This document shows, one piece after another, positions 23,715 through 31,982 of a DNA stretch of 32,453 bases; position 1 is the stretch's first letter, and every line of letters starts with the position of its first letter. The notes beneath the pieces were generated by a model. It worked only from the letters and a program-made list of their open reading frames with translations, made no database searches and had not been told where the DNA came from. Origin of the DNA: Chloroflexota bacterium (GTDB taxonomy: Bacteria > Chloroflexota > Anaerolineae > Aggregatilineales > Phototrophicaceae). Made by a program: the position numbers and the translations under genes. The DNA lies in assembly GCA_011523545.1 (NCBI GenBank), contig WTGN01000036.1:1-32453 (forward strand), read 5' to 3'.

Positions 23715-25206
23715 ACTTGACCTCGTCCGAATCAGCGCTGGCGGGCAGCCCCCAAAGCGCGGGCGCTCTGAAATAGCGGAAGTGGGCTGGATTGACGGCG
23801 GTGACGCCCGGGCTGTCGACCTCGATTATTTCGCCAGCGATCGCTTCGTAAGCGGCGCGCCAGGCGATAGCGGCTTTGACGACCAAGACGCGCTGTCGGG
23901 CCGGCTGCAAGCCGACGCTGAGCAGCTGCCCCAGGCTGAAGGGGGTCTGCCGCCGGCTGGTCAGCAGGAGGTAGCTCGCAATCTCAGCGGGCGGGCCGTC
24001 CATTTCCAGCAGGGCGCTAAGGCCTTGGTCATGGTAGCGTTGCCCGTCATGGCGGACTTCGCTTTCTTCATAACGCCCGTCGTGCAGGCATTTTACGCGC
24101 CCGCTGACTTCGACCGGCTCGCCATGCAGGCGGTAACGCTTTCCGCCAACAGCAAGGCGCAGTGCGGCGCCAACCCCGGCGCGCGCGCAGGCGGCAGCCG
24201 CCTCCGGGTCAGCGAGCACAACGACCCAGCCGCTCAGGCCCTGCCGCAGCAGCTCGTGGAGAATGAAAGTGCTGTCGCCACTGGAGCCGCCGCCGATATT
24301 ATCGCCCATGTCGACGAGGATGACTGGCCGGCGCTCGCTCGCCCCGGCTTGCCGCACCGCCTGCGCCACATCGGGCAGCTTGAAATGCAGCCGCTCGCGG
24401 ATAGCCCACAGATGGTCAGCCAGTTGCCCCGCCGCATCCCGCGCTAGGGCGGGCGCCCCATCGGTCACCACGACCGCCGCCGGCCCCAGCTCGGGCACAT
24501 CAGCATACTGGTAGCCACCGGCCACACTGGCCGCCAGGACAGCCGGCTCAGCCTCCAGCGCGCGCGCCGCCGCCATGACGCCATCCATCGGCGGCAGGTT
24601 TGTATTCTGGCGCACGATATTCAGCAGCATAGGAGGCTTCACCAGCGCCTGAACCGGCCGAATCTCGCCCCTTATCGTCCGGGCGATTAAGCTGGCGGCC
24701 TGCAGGCCCCGTTCGCGGTGATCGAGGTGGGGATAAGTTTTGTAGATGATGAGCACCGTGCTCAAGTCCACGACTCGCTGGGCGATATTGGCGTGGTAAT
24801 CATGAGTGACCACCAGCGGGAAGTCCGGGCCGAAGCGCGCCCGCAGCCGCCGCAGCAGCTCGCCGTCGGCGTCCGCATGGTCTTCGCTGACCATGGCGCC
24901 GTGCAGGGCGAGCAGCAGCCCGTCCAACCGAGGCGCGCGCGCGAGGCGCTCCTGCAGCTCCCGCGTCAAGCGCTCGAAAGCGTCGCCGGTGACCGGGCCG
25001 CCCGGGGTCGCCTGCGCCATCAATGTCGAGAATATCTCATAGCCGAATTTCTGGGCGCCGGCGATAAAGCCGCCCACTTCATGGGGCGAGTCTCGCCACC
25101 AGCTCAGCAGCTCGGCGCCACGCTGCACGCGAAAAGCCTCGAGCGGGGTCGGCTGCGGGTTAAAGGTATTCGACTCGTGCATGATGCCTGCCACAGCGAT
25201 GCGCAT
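23698..25206 (-). CDS. M81 family metallopeptidase (MlrC-like)
   Basis: M81 contains MlrC, which cleaves linear microcystin products; related enzymes are thought to cut unusual or D-amino-acid-containing peptides. Conserved elements: an N-terminal GIMHESNTF (His10-Glu11), LALHGAM (about 99-105), THDYHAN with Asp136 and His138, KTYPHLDHRERG with His160 and Asp162, and a C-terminal DMGDNIGGGSSGDSTF, which is the domain-2 hallmark of the family. At 502 residues length is normal. There is no signal peptide, so it acts in the cytoplasm on imported material. GAGAGG precedes the ATG, 4 nt after the amidohydrolase stop. It is the natural peptide-cleaving step of the proposed pathway; its substrate is inferred, not read. 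Confidence 0.92.
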   Translation of the reverse strand: MRIAVAGIMHESNTFNPQPTPLEAFRVQRGAELLSWWRDSPHEVGGFIAGAQKFGYEIFSTLMAQATPGGPVTGDAFERLTRELQERLARAPRLDGLLLALHGAMVSEDHADADGELLRRLRARFGPDFPLVVTHDYHANIAQRVVDLSTVLIIYKTYPHLDHRERGLQAASLIARTIRGEIRPVQALVKPPMLLNIVRQNTNLPPMDGVMAAARALEAEPAVLAASVAGGYQYADVPELGPAAVVVTDGAPALARDAAGQLADHLWAIRERLHFKLPDVAQAVRQAGASERRPVILVDMGDNIGGGSSGDSTFILHELLRQGLSGWVVVLADPEAAAACARAGVGAALRLAVGGKRYRLHGEPVEVSGRVKCLHDGRYEESEVRHDGQRYHDQGLSALLEMDGPPAEIASYLLLTSRRQTPFSLGQLLSVGLQPARQRVLVVKAAIAWRAAYEAIAGEIIEVDSPGVTAVNPAHFRYFRAPALWGLPASADSDEVKYDKPH

Positions 25207-25210
25207 TGGC

Positions 25211-26779
25211 TTAGCCTCTCAATGCCCGGCCGGCCGTCGCCGCGCTTTGGCGCCCGCCGTCAAGCGTCAGACGCCCATTGACGATCACGGTGTCGATGCC
25301 TTCCGCGTGCTGGCGACCGTCTTCAAATGTGGCGCGATCGGCGACGCGTTCAGGATCGAGCACGACGATATCGGCCATAAATCCGCGCTTCAGCAGGCCG
25401 CGCCTCCCGAGCCGCAGCTGTTGAGCCGGCAACGAGGTGATCTTGCGAATCGCCTCCTCCCAGCTGAGCGCTCGCTGCTCGCGGGCGTATAGCCGCAGGT
25501 AGCGGGTGAAGGCGCCGAATGTCCGCGGATGGGGGCTGCGCCCGGTTAGCAGTCCGTCGCTGCAGACCATGGTGGCGGGATGCGTCATCACCGCCTGGAT
25601 GTCTTCGGCGGCGGCATCTTCATCGCCCGCGAAGTTTATGATCGAGACCTCGAAGTCCTCCTGGAGGAGCAGATCACAGATGTAATCGACCGGATCCTTC
25701 CCGGATTCGCCGATCGCGCGGTCGAAAGTCTGGCCTTCCAAGGGCTTGTTGCTCTCGCTGCCGACGGCGGCAATGGCGCAGACCCGCCAGTCGAAATCGG
25801 CCTCGCGGAAATAGGCTGCGATCGCGCGCCTGGTCGCCCGCTGGGAGAGCCTCGCGGTCATGGCTTCTGGCCCGCCTTGCGCGCTCCAATCGGGCAGCAG
25901 GCGGAAGAGCGGACCGCTGCCGGCCTGGTACGGGTAGCAGTTCATCGTCACATCAAGGCCGTCGCGGCGCGCCCGCTCGATGAGCGCCAGGAGCTCCCCC
26001 GCTTTGCCCCGATGGCGCGCCGAGCCGATCTTCAGATGCGAGATCATCACCGGGATCTGCGCCTCGCGGCCAATGCGAATCGCCTCATTGAGCGCCTCGA
26101 ATATCCCGTCGAAATAATTCCTCATGTGCGTGACATAGAATCCGTCATGTTTTGCCACCGCGCGGCAGAGCGCGATCAGCTCATCGGTATCGGCATAAGA
26201 ATTGGGCGGATAAGACAGGCCGGTTGAAAAACCGAGGGCGCCGTCCTCCATGCCCCGCTCAATCATGGCTTGCATGTCCGCGATTTCGCGCGCGGAGGGG
26301 GCGCGCCGCTGCCAACCCATGGCTGCCAGGCGAAGCACGCATTGCGGAATGAGATAGGCGATGTTGACGGCCACGCGGCGGTCGAAGCGGGAGAGGTAAT
26401 CGCGGACAGAAGTCCAATCCCAGGCGATATCTGGATTGCCATAGAGGCCGGAAAGATAGCGGCGCAGTTCCTGAAGGAGCGGGGGCGAGACCGGCGCGTA
26501 TGAGAGGCCGTCGTTGCCGAGCAGCTCGCTGGTGATGCCCTGGCGGATCTTGCCTTCCTGCGCCGGTTCAGCGAGCAGCATGATATCGGAGAGGGCGTGC
26601 ATATCAATGAAGCCGGGGCAGACGATCTTGCCGCGGGCATCGATGACGCGGGCGGCCTGCGCCGCTGACAGATCGCCAATGGTCTCGATTACCTCGCCGC
26701 TGACGCCGACGTCCCCGTAATATGAGGGGTTGCCGCTGCCATCAACGATGCGACCGTTGCGAATGATGATATCAAGCAT
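25211..26779 (-). CDS. N-acyl-D-amino-acid deacylase family amidohydrolase
   Basis: A cytoplasmic metal-dependent amidohydrolase that removes acyl groups from N-acyl-D-amino acids or related compounds. It begins with the usual composite-domain start (IIIRNGRIVDGSGNPSYYGD), then PGFIDMHALSD, TSELLGNDGLSYAPV, VTHMRNY (His218), VMISHLKIG (His248) and ends RGFMADIVVLDPERVAD. Two usual ligand positions differ: in HxH the second His is Leu63 (codon CTC at 26593-26591), and the GNCG cysteine of classical D-aminoacylases is Asp90; the Asp form is, as I recall, common in a related subgroup. The metal site may therefore be altered. Length 522 is normal. It follows the PLP gene after 290 bp containing repeats. 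Confidence 0.87.
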   Translation of the reverse strand: MLDIIIRNGRIVDGSGNPSYYGDVGVSGEVIETIGDLSAAQAARVIDARGKIVCPGFIDMHALSDIMLLAEPAQEGKIRQGITSELLGNDGLSYAPVSPPLLQELRRYLSGLYGNPDIAWDWTSVRDYLSRFDRRVAVNIAYLIPQCVLRLAAMGWQRRAPSAREIADMQAMIERGMEDGALGFSTGLSYPPNSYADTDELIALCRAVAKHDGFYVTHMRNYFDGIFEALNEAIRIGREAQIPVMISHLKIGSARHRGKAGELLALIERARRDGLDVTMNCYPYQAGSGPLFRLLPDWSAQGGPEAMTARLSQRATRRAIAAYFREADFDWRVCAIAAVGSESNKPLEGQTFDRAIGESGKDPVDYICDLLLQEDFEVSIINFAGDEDAAAEDIQAVMTHPATMVCSDGLLTGRSPHPRTFGAFTRYLRLYAREQRALSWEEAIRKITSLPAQQLRLGRRGLLKRGFMADIVVLDPERVADRATFEDGRQHAEGIDTVIVNGRLTLDGGRQSAATAGRALRG

Positions 26780-26883
26780 CAGGATTGTTCTTGCTGAGTA
26801 TCAACTAATATCCGATTGGGCTTTCTCTGTGTTCTCTTTTTTGATGAACGTGCCTATTTCCAACCGTATATTATAGCGAAATC

Positions 26884-26956
26884 TGTAGAGGCGAGACTTG
26901 TCTCGCCCTAAAGCCCGCGCTATCGCAAGCACGGGCGACCTGGTAGGTCGCCCCTA
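26884..26956. repeat. Two adjacent family 2 palindromic repeats
   Basis: The first stem is GGCGAGAC / GTCTCGCC (26890-26907, loop TT), preceded by CGAAATCTGTAG. The second is GGGCGACC / GGTCGCCC (26933-26953, loop TGGTA), followed by CCTA. The flank CGAAATCTGTAG is the same one found before the copy at 32361. Confidence 0.75.
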
Positions 26957-26997
26957 AAAGGCTTGTCCTGTAATGGGTCATGCTATCGCGCTTTTTT

Positions 26998-27065
26998 ACC
27001 CCATCCCCCGGCCCCTTCCCGAAGGTCTATGTCTACGTGACCCAGCGAGCTAGGGAAGGGGAGCC
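26998..27065. repeat. C-rich hairpin repeat (family 1) with an enlarged loop
   Basis: ACCCCATCCCCCGGCCCC and CCCCTTCCC pair with GGGAAGGGG as in the other copies, but about 20 nt (27021-27040, GAAGGTCTATGTCTACGTGA) are inserted before the usual CCAGCGAGCTA loop. It lies just after the stop of the PLP gene on the minus strand. Confidence 0.7.
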
Positions 27066-27069
27066 AGAC

Positions 27070-28227
27070 CTAAAGTGTACCTGGACTGGTGAAGATCGCC
27101 CGGAGGCGCTCGGCGATGATTGATTCCTGTCCTTCGAGAAGGGTCGTCGGGTCGATGAGCAGCCCGTCGCCGCCGTATTCCTCCAGCAGGCGGATCGTGG
27201 GCGAGCCATTTGCCAGGGCATCCAGCACCGCCGGCTTGGAGAGGCCGGTTGCATTTTCCTCCCATGTCAGCCAGGCGCGCGGCACCGGACGGCCGGTGTA
27301 ATCCGGGAAGACACGGCGCAGATGCAGGCCGTCGATATCCGCCAGAGCATCGAGGATCAGGGAGACCTGTTGTTCCCAGCGCGCGATGCGGGCTTGATGA
27401 TCAAGCTGGACATAGCGGTCCAGCGCCGCCAGCAAGCCGACGATCTCTTCTTTTCCCACCTTCATCGGTCGCCCGATGCCATGATTGGGGGCGCCGTTCA
27501 GGGCACAGGCGGCGACCAGCTCGCGGCGGCCGCAGATAATGCCGGTGGGCTGCGGTCCCTGCAGGTCCTTCCCGCCGCTGAAGATGACCAGATCCGCCCC
27601 CAAATCGGTGAATTTCCGCAGATTCTCCACCGGCGGGAGCTCGTTGGCCGCGTCCACGATGACGGGTACGCCCCGGTCCTGAGCGATTCGCAGGACATCC
27701 GTCAAGGGCAGCGCCGACTTGCTCAGCAGAAATTGCGCCACCACGTAAATGATGGCGGCGGTTTTTTCGGTCAGGGCGCTTTCCAACTGCCAGGGTTGGG
27801 TACGGTGCGCGCTGTATCCCAGCTCTTTGACCGTCGCCCCGGCCAGCCGAAACATGCGGTTGTAATTGTTGCTATGCGCCTTGTGGATGAGGACCTCATT
27901 CTTCAAGCCAGCGGTATCCGGCAGTTGGTGGATGGCCGCCGGATCGCTGCCGGTCATGCAGGCGGCCGTCGCCAGCACCAGGCCCGCCGCCGCGCCCGAT
28001 GTCACATAACCGGCCTCGGCCCCGGCGTGCTCGGCGATGACCTGCCCCGCCCGCTCCTGCAATGCCGGGATGCTCACGAAGGAGCGCGCCGCGTCTTGCA
28101 TCGCTTCCAGGACCTCCGTCGGCATGAGCGAGCCGCCCAGCTCGGTGAAGTTGCCGGTGGCGACGATTACCTGCCCCAGTCCCAATTCTTGATAAATGCC
28201 CATCGTGCTTTGCAAGTCGCGATTCAT
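27070..28227 (-). CDS. SelA/DgaE-like PLP-dependent enzyme
   Basis: A fold-type I PLP enzyme of the group that contains selenocysteine synthase and D-glucosaminate-6-phosphate ammonia lyase; these act on amino-group substrates by elimination or replacement. The PLP lysine is probably Lys220 in FSGGKDLQGPQPTG, and Asp192 in PVIVDAAN would hold the ring nitrogen. The N-terminal VIVATGNFTELGGSLM and YVTSGAAAGLVLATAAC segments are typical. The selenocysteine role is unlikely: no tRNA-Sec or SelB gene is near and the gene is inside a peptide-uptake operon, where an ammonia-lyase or deaminase on a D-amino acid product would fit. AGGA precedes the ATG; the gene starts 8 nt after the permease stop. 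Length 385 is usual. Confidence 0.87.
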   Translation of the reverse strand: MNRDLQSTMGIYQELGLGQVIVATGNFTELGGSLMPTEVLEAMQDAARSFVSIPALQERAGQVIAEHAGAEAGYVTSGAAAGLVLATAACMTGSDPAAIHQLPDTAGLKNEVLIHKAHSNNYNRMFRLAGATVKELGYSAHRTQPWQLESALTEKTAAIIYVVAQFLLSKSALPLTDVLRIAQDRGVPVIVDAANELPPVENLRKFTDLGADLVIFSGGKDLQGPQPTGIICGRRELVAACALNGAPNHGIGRPMKVGKEEIVGLLAALDRYVQLDHQARIARWEQQVSLILDALADIDGLHLRRVFPDYTGRPVPRAWLTWEENATGLSKPAVLDALANGSPTIRLLEEYGGDGLLIDPTTLLEGQESIIAERLRAIFTSPGTL

Positions 28228-28235
28228 AGTCGTCC

Positions 28236-29159
28236 TCAGTCAATATTTTGGCGGGTCGGGTCCAGGAGGTCGCGGATGGCGTCGGCCAGGAAGATCAAGC
28301 CGAGCACCAGGAGGAAGAGCGCCAGGCCAGGGAAGAGCCCGTACCAGGGGGCGCGCGTGAGGAACTCGCGGCTATCCTCCAGCATGTTGCCCCAGGACGG
28401 GCGCGGGGGCTGTGTGCCCAGGCCGAGGAAGCTCAGCGACGCCTCCAGCAGGATGGCCCGCGGGATGGCGGTAGCGATCTGAGCGAGCAAGGGTGGAACT
28501 GTGTTCGGCAGGATGCTCCTGATGACGATGCGCCGATTGCTTGCGCCAAGCGCGCGGGCCGCTTCGACATATTCCTGCTGCTTCTCGGCGATGACGGCAG
28601 CGCGCGCAATGCGGGAGAAGTGTGGCATGTTCATGACCGCGATCGCAAGGGCGGAGACGAGCGGCCCCGGCCCCAGGACCGCCACCACAGCGATGCCCAG
28701 GAATATGTTAGGGAAGGCGAGCAGCACATCCCAGAGCCGCATAACCAGCGAATCCACCAGGCCCAGCATGTAGCCGGCCAGCAGCCCGCTGCCCACCCCG
28801 ATCATGCCGGCGACGCCAATGCTGCCGAAGCCAACCAGCAGCGAGATCCGCCCGCCGTGCAGGACCCGGCTGAAAATATCGCGCCCGAATTGGTCGGTGC
28901 CGAAAATGTAGCGGGCGGACGGCGGCTCAAACTCGTCGCCGCGGTTCATCTCCAGGGGCGAAAACGGGACCAACAGCGGCGCGAAAAGCGCGAGCAGGAC
29001 CAGCGCAAGCACGAGGAACAGGCCGAAGCGGCCCGACCGGCTGCGCAGGAGCCGCTTCAGAAAGGCGCGCGCGGGATGCCGCGCATTCGATGTGTCCATA
29101 GGGAAAGCGGCAGCCCCGCTGGCGGAACGGGCGCCATCGGCCTCATCGCTCAGGTTCAT
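28236..29159 (-). CDS. Dipeptide/oligopeptide ABC transporter permease, DppC type
   Basis: An inner-membrane subunit of a peptide (Dpp/Opp-like) importer. It has the long N-terminal cytoplasmic tail, a first helix (about residues 46-70), the hallmark FGTDQFGRDIFSRVLHGGRI, and the EAA loop YVEAARALGASNRRIVIRSI followed by LPN. The end RDLLDPTRQN is typical of DppC. Length 307 is normal. The start overlaps the DppB-like gene by ATGA. The ATPase subunits (DppD/F type) are not in this window. Confidence 0.93.
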   Translation of the reverse strand: MNLSDEADGARSASGAAAFPMDTSNARHPARAFLKRLLRSRSGRFGLFLVLALVLLALFAPLLVPFSPLEMNRGDEFEPPSARYIFGTDQFGRDIFSRVLHGGRISLLVGFGSIGVAGMIGVGSGLLAGYMLGLVDSLVMRLWDVLLAFPNIFLGIAVVAVLGPGPLVSALAIAVMNMPHFSRIARAAVIAEKQQEYVEAARALGASNRRIVIRSILPNTVPPLLAQIATAIPRAILLEASLSFLGLGTQPPRPSWGNMLEDSREFLTRAPWYGLFPGLALFLLVLGLIFLADAIRDLLDPTRQNID

Positions 29160-30115
29160 GCGGCGCCGCTTCGATCCAGCTGGACCCGCGGATCGAGATA
29201 AACATAGAGCATATCCGTGACGAGATTAACGGTCACAAAGATGAGCACGACGAAGAGCAAGGTCGCTTGCACAACCGGATAATCGCGGTTGTTGATGCCC
29301 TGCAGGAGCAGCCGGCCCAGCCCGGGCCAGGCGAATACGACCTCGATAACCACGGCGCCGCCGAGCAGCCGGCCCACCATGAGGGCGGCGACGGTCACCA
29401 CCGGAATCAGCGCATTCCTGAGCGCGTGGCGCCGGATGACGATCCGCTCGGCCAAGCCCTTCGAACGCGCGGTACGAATGTAGTCCTGGCGCAAGGTCTC
29501 CAATACGGAAAACTTGATGAAGCGGGAGAGGACGCCCGAATTGGCGATGCCGAGGGTGAGCGCGGGCATCAGCAAGAAGCGCAGACTGCGCGCGGGATCT
29601 TCCAGGAAGCTGACATAGCCGGATGGGGGCAGCCAGCGAAGGCGGACCGAAAAGAGCAGGATGAACAGGATCCCCAGCCAGAAGACTGGAATGCCGAAGG
29701 CGGCCGCGCTGTAGGCGGAGCAGAAGTGGTCCACTTTGGAGTTAGGCCGGAGCGCGCCCGGCAAGCCCGCCAGCAGCGATAGCAGGATCGTCGCGATCAA
29801 GCCGCCGACAGTCAAATGCAGGGTGGCCGGCAGCCGCGCCCAAATCAGCTTGGCTACCGGCTGGTCGCTCAGGGCCGATTGCCCGAGATCCCCGCGCAGG
29901 ATATCCCATAACCAGATGAGATATTGAATGTGCAGGGGCTTGTCGAGGCCCATTTTCTGCCGTACCGCTTCGAGCACTTCCGGCGTCGCGTCGCGCCCGG
30001 CCACGAAATACGACGGGTCGCCCGGCGCCAGGTGCAGGAGCAGGAAGACAGCGATAGACGCCAGAAAGAGGACCGGCAGCAGCTCAAGGACCCGCCTGAG
30101 AAAATAGACCCTCAT
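29156..30115 (-). CDS. Dipeptide/oligopeptide ABC transporter permease, DppB type
   Basis: The partner permease. It begins with the classic MRVYFLRRVLELLPVLFLAS and HLAPGDP, then MGLDKPLHIQYLIWLWDILRG and DLGQS, and holds an EAA loop DYIRTARSKGLAERIVIRRH then ALRNALIPV. It has six membrane segments and a length of 319, as usual. It ends ATGA-overlapped with the DppC-like gene and starts 56 nt after the binding-protein stop, so it shares its promoter. The substrate, a di-, oligo- or modified peptide, is inferred from family and neighbours. Confidence 0.93.
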   Translation of the reverse strand: MRVYFLRRVLELLPVLFLASIAVFLLLHLAPGDPSYFVAGRDATPEVLEAVRQKMGLDKPLHIQYLIWLWDILRGDLGQSALSDQPVAKLIWARLPATLHLTVGGLIATILLSLLAGLPGALRPNSKVDHFCSAYSAAAFGIPVFWLGILFILLFSVRLRWLPPSGYVSFLEDPARSLRFLLMPALTLGIANSGVLSRFIKFSVLETLRQDYIRTARSKGLAERIVIRRHALRNALIPVVTVAALMVGRLLGGAVVIEVVFAWPGLGRLLLQGINNRDYPVVQATLLFVVLIFVTVNLVTDMLYVYLDPRVQLDRSGAA

Positions 30116-30171
30116 TGGCGACGCGCTTTCAGCGGCTCAGCGCTGCGCCGGCGCGCCACGGGCTCAAGCGC

Positions 30172-31797
30172 TCAGCCCTCAATCGTGACCCGCTCCAGAA
30201 TCGGCATGCTGTCAAGATTGCTTGCGAAACCGTCAACTGTGTCCTTCATCGCCCACCAGCGCACAACCGGCGCGATCACGAGGATGAAGGATTCCTCCAA
30301 CTGATAGCGGTTCAACTCCTGATAGATCTCTTGCCGCCGCACGGGATCGATCTCGCGTTGGCCCTCGGCGATAAGCCGCCGGTATTCCTCGGTGCTGAAG
30401 CCTGACAAGTTGATCGGGTCGGGCCCGGGGCGCCAGACGCCGGTGGTGCCGAAGAGCGAGGCCGGGTCTTTCGATGCGCGCCCATAGGTGAATATCGCCC
30501 CGTCAAAATCAAGGTCGAGCGCGCGTGGGCGATACTGCGCCGGTTCCACCTCGTCGATGTGGAGCGTGATGCCGAGCTGCGCCAGGTCCGCCTGGAAGAC
30601 TTGCAGCAGGCGCGCGCCGTCGGGGTTGGTGGTGGCGGTGAGCACGGTCATTTCAAAGCCATCGGCGTGGCCGGCCTCTTCAAGCAGGCTCCTTGCCTTG
30701 TCGAGATCGAAGGTGTAGTAGCCCTCGAGATCCGCGTCATAGAGCGGCGACTTGTCGGACTGGGGCTGGAGCCAGGGGTCGCTGACGTTGAAGAAAACGA
30801 TGTCAACGATGCGCTGGCGGTCGAGGGCGTGCTGAAGCGCCTGGCGGACGAGCTTGTTGTCGAAGGGCGCCCGCCCGGTATTCAGAGAGAGATCCCAGAC
30901 GAGGCCGCCGGGGAAACCTCTGACGACTTTGATGCCGTCGGCGGCTTCAAGGCGCTCGAACTCGCTCGCTGGCGGGGCCGCGATCAGGTCGAGCGTGCCG
31001 CCTTCGAGGTTGGCGATCATGGTTGCGGAATCCGGGATGGCGCGCACGATGACCTCATTCAAGTGGGGACGGTCCTCCCGCCAGTAGTCCTCGAAGCGTT
31101 CGAAGCGAGCGAAATCGCCCGGCGCCCACTCGGCGAAGCGGAAGGGGCCGGTCCCAATCGGGTTCGAGTTGATCTCTTCGATCGACTCGTTGTTGACGAT
31201 GAAGAGCAGGTCGATGAGGTCAAAGGCGGCCGGCGTTGGTTCAGCGAAGTGGAAGGCGACGGTATGGTCGTCCACGACCTCCACCGATGCGACGGCGCGG
31301 GCCAGGGTTCTGATGTTGGCGCCGGTCTCCGGGTCTTGCGCATACTCGAGGCTGAACTTGACATCGTCGGCCACGAAGTCGCGCCCGTTGTGAAACTTGA
31401 CGCCGGGCCGCAGCTTGAAGGTGAGGGTCAAGCCGTCGTCGCTCAGCTCCCAGCTTTCGGCGAGTTCGGGCTGCGGAGTCAGCGTGTCGTCGTAGCGCAC
31501 CAGGACGTTGTAGATTTGGTTGAACATCGGCCAATCGGCCAGGGGAAGCAGGTAGGGGTCAAAGTACTGGAAATCCCCAAGGTGCCCGAAATTCAGGGTG
31601 CCGCCGCCCATGTCCTGCGCAAGCGCCGTGCCTGCCGCAATCAAGGCGCCGGGCATGGCAGCGCCCCCCGCCGTCAAGCCCATGAGCTTGAGGAAGGTGC
31701 GCCGGTCAATGCGCCGAGCTTGATTGTCCTGAACTGTCCTTTGCTCTGGTTCTTGTCCTTCTACTGCCTGATTCGAAATATCAATAACTTTGCTCAT
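30172..31797 (-). CDS. Peptide-type ABC transporter solute-binding protein (SBP_bac_5 family) with Tat signal
   Basis: The extracytoplasmic receptor of the importer. The N-terminus has a twin-arginine signal: DRRTFLKLMG (Arg32-Arg33), a hydrophobic stretch (GLTAGGAAMPGALIAAGTAL) and a likely cleavage near ALA-QD (residue 60). The mature part matches family 5: LAESWELSDDGLTLTFKLRP, GVKFHNGRDFVADDV, IGTGPFRFAEWAPGDFARFE and VRQALQHALDRQRIV. Tat export implies folding, possibly with a ligand or cofactor, before secretion. At 541 residues length is normal. AAAGGAG precedes the ATG, with a near-consensus promoter 50 nt upstream, so it is the first gene of the operon. Family 5 also binds nickel, opines and sugars, so peptide is a context-based guess. 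Confidence 0.94.
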   Translation of the reverse strand: MSKVIDISNQAVEGQEPEQRTVQDNQARRIDRRTFLKLMGLTAGGAAMPGALIAAGTALAQDMGGGTLNFGHLGDFQYFDPYLLPLADWPMFNQIYNVLVRYDDTLTPQPELAESWELSDDGLTLTFKLRPGVKFHNGRDFVADDVKFSLEYAQDPETGANIRTLARAVASVEVVDDHTVAFHFAEPTPAAFDLIDLLFIVNNESIEEINSNPIGTGPFRFAEWAPGDFARFERFEDYWREDRPHLNEVIVRAIPDSATMIANLEGGTLDLIAAPPASEFERLEAADGIKVVRGFPGGLVWDLSLNTGRAPFDNKLVRQALQHALDRQRIVDIVFFNVSDPWLQPQSDKSPLYDADLEGYYTFDLDKARSLLEEAGHADGFEMTVLTATTNPDGARLLQVFQADLAQLGITLHIDEVEPAQYRPRALDLDFDGAIFTYGRASKDPASLFGTTGVWRPGPDPINLSGFSTEEYRRLIAEGQREIDPVRRQEIYQELNRYQLEESFILVIAPVVRWWAMKDTVDGFASNLDSMPILERVTIEG

Positions 31798-31850
31798 TTT
31801 CTTGCTCCTTTATGGATATATTCTAAAATGCGAAGCCTTAATCTGACGCG

Positions 31851-31878
31851 ATTATATCCCGCGCGCCAGAGATTGCAA
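31851..31878 (-). promoter_or_regulatory. Predicted promoter of the peptide-uptake operon
   Basis: On the minus strand: TTGCAA (31878-31873), a 16-bp spacer and a perfect TATAAT (31856-31851). It lies 54 nt before the ATG of the binding protein. Transcription would begin near 31844. This is the best promoter match I found in the window. Confidence 0.65.
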
Positions 31879-31982
31879 AACGGCGCCAGTAGCGGGCGGG
31901 ACGTGCTGTCACATTCGGTTGATTAAATGGCGACTAAGCTGGGGAAAACCGTGGCTGGCCAGGTTCTGGGGCAACTGGCAAG

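Noticed and set aside
27070..28227. Selenocysteine synthase (SelA) proper
   Set aside because: No selB or tRNA-Sec gene is near and the gene is embedded in a peptide-uptake operon; the SelA-like ammonia-lyase group explains it better.
27322..28482. A 386-codon plus-strand frame opposite the PLP enzyme and permease
   Set aside because: It crosses two real minus-strand genes and has no motif or convincing start.
30559..31926. A 455-codon open frame on the plus strand opposite the peptide receptor
   Set aside because: It reads antisense to a full solute-binding protein with Tat signal, ribosome-binding site and promoter; its own translation resembles no family.
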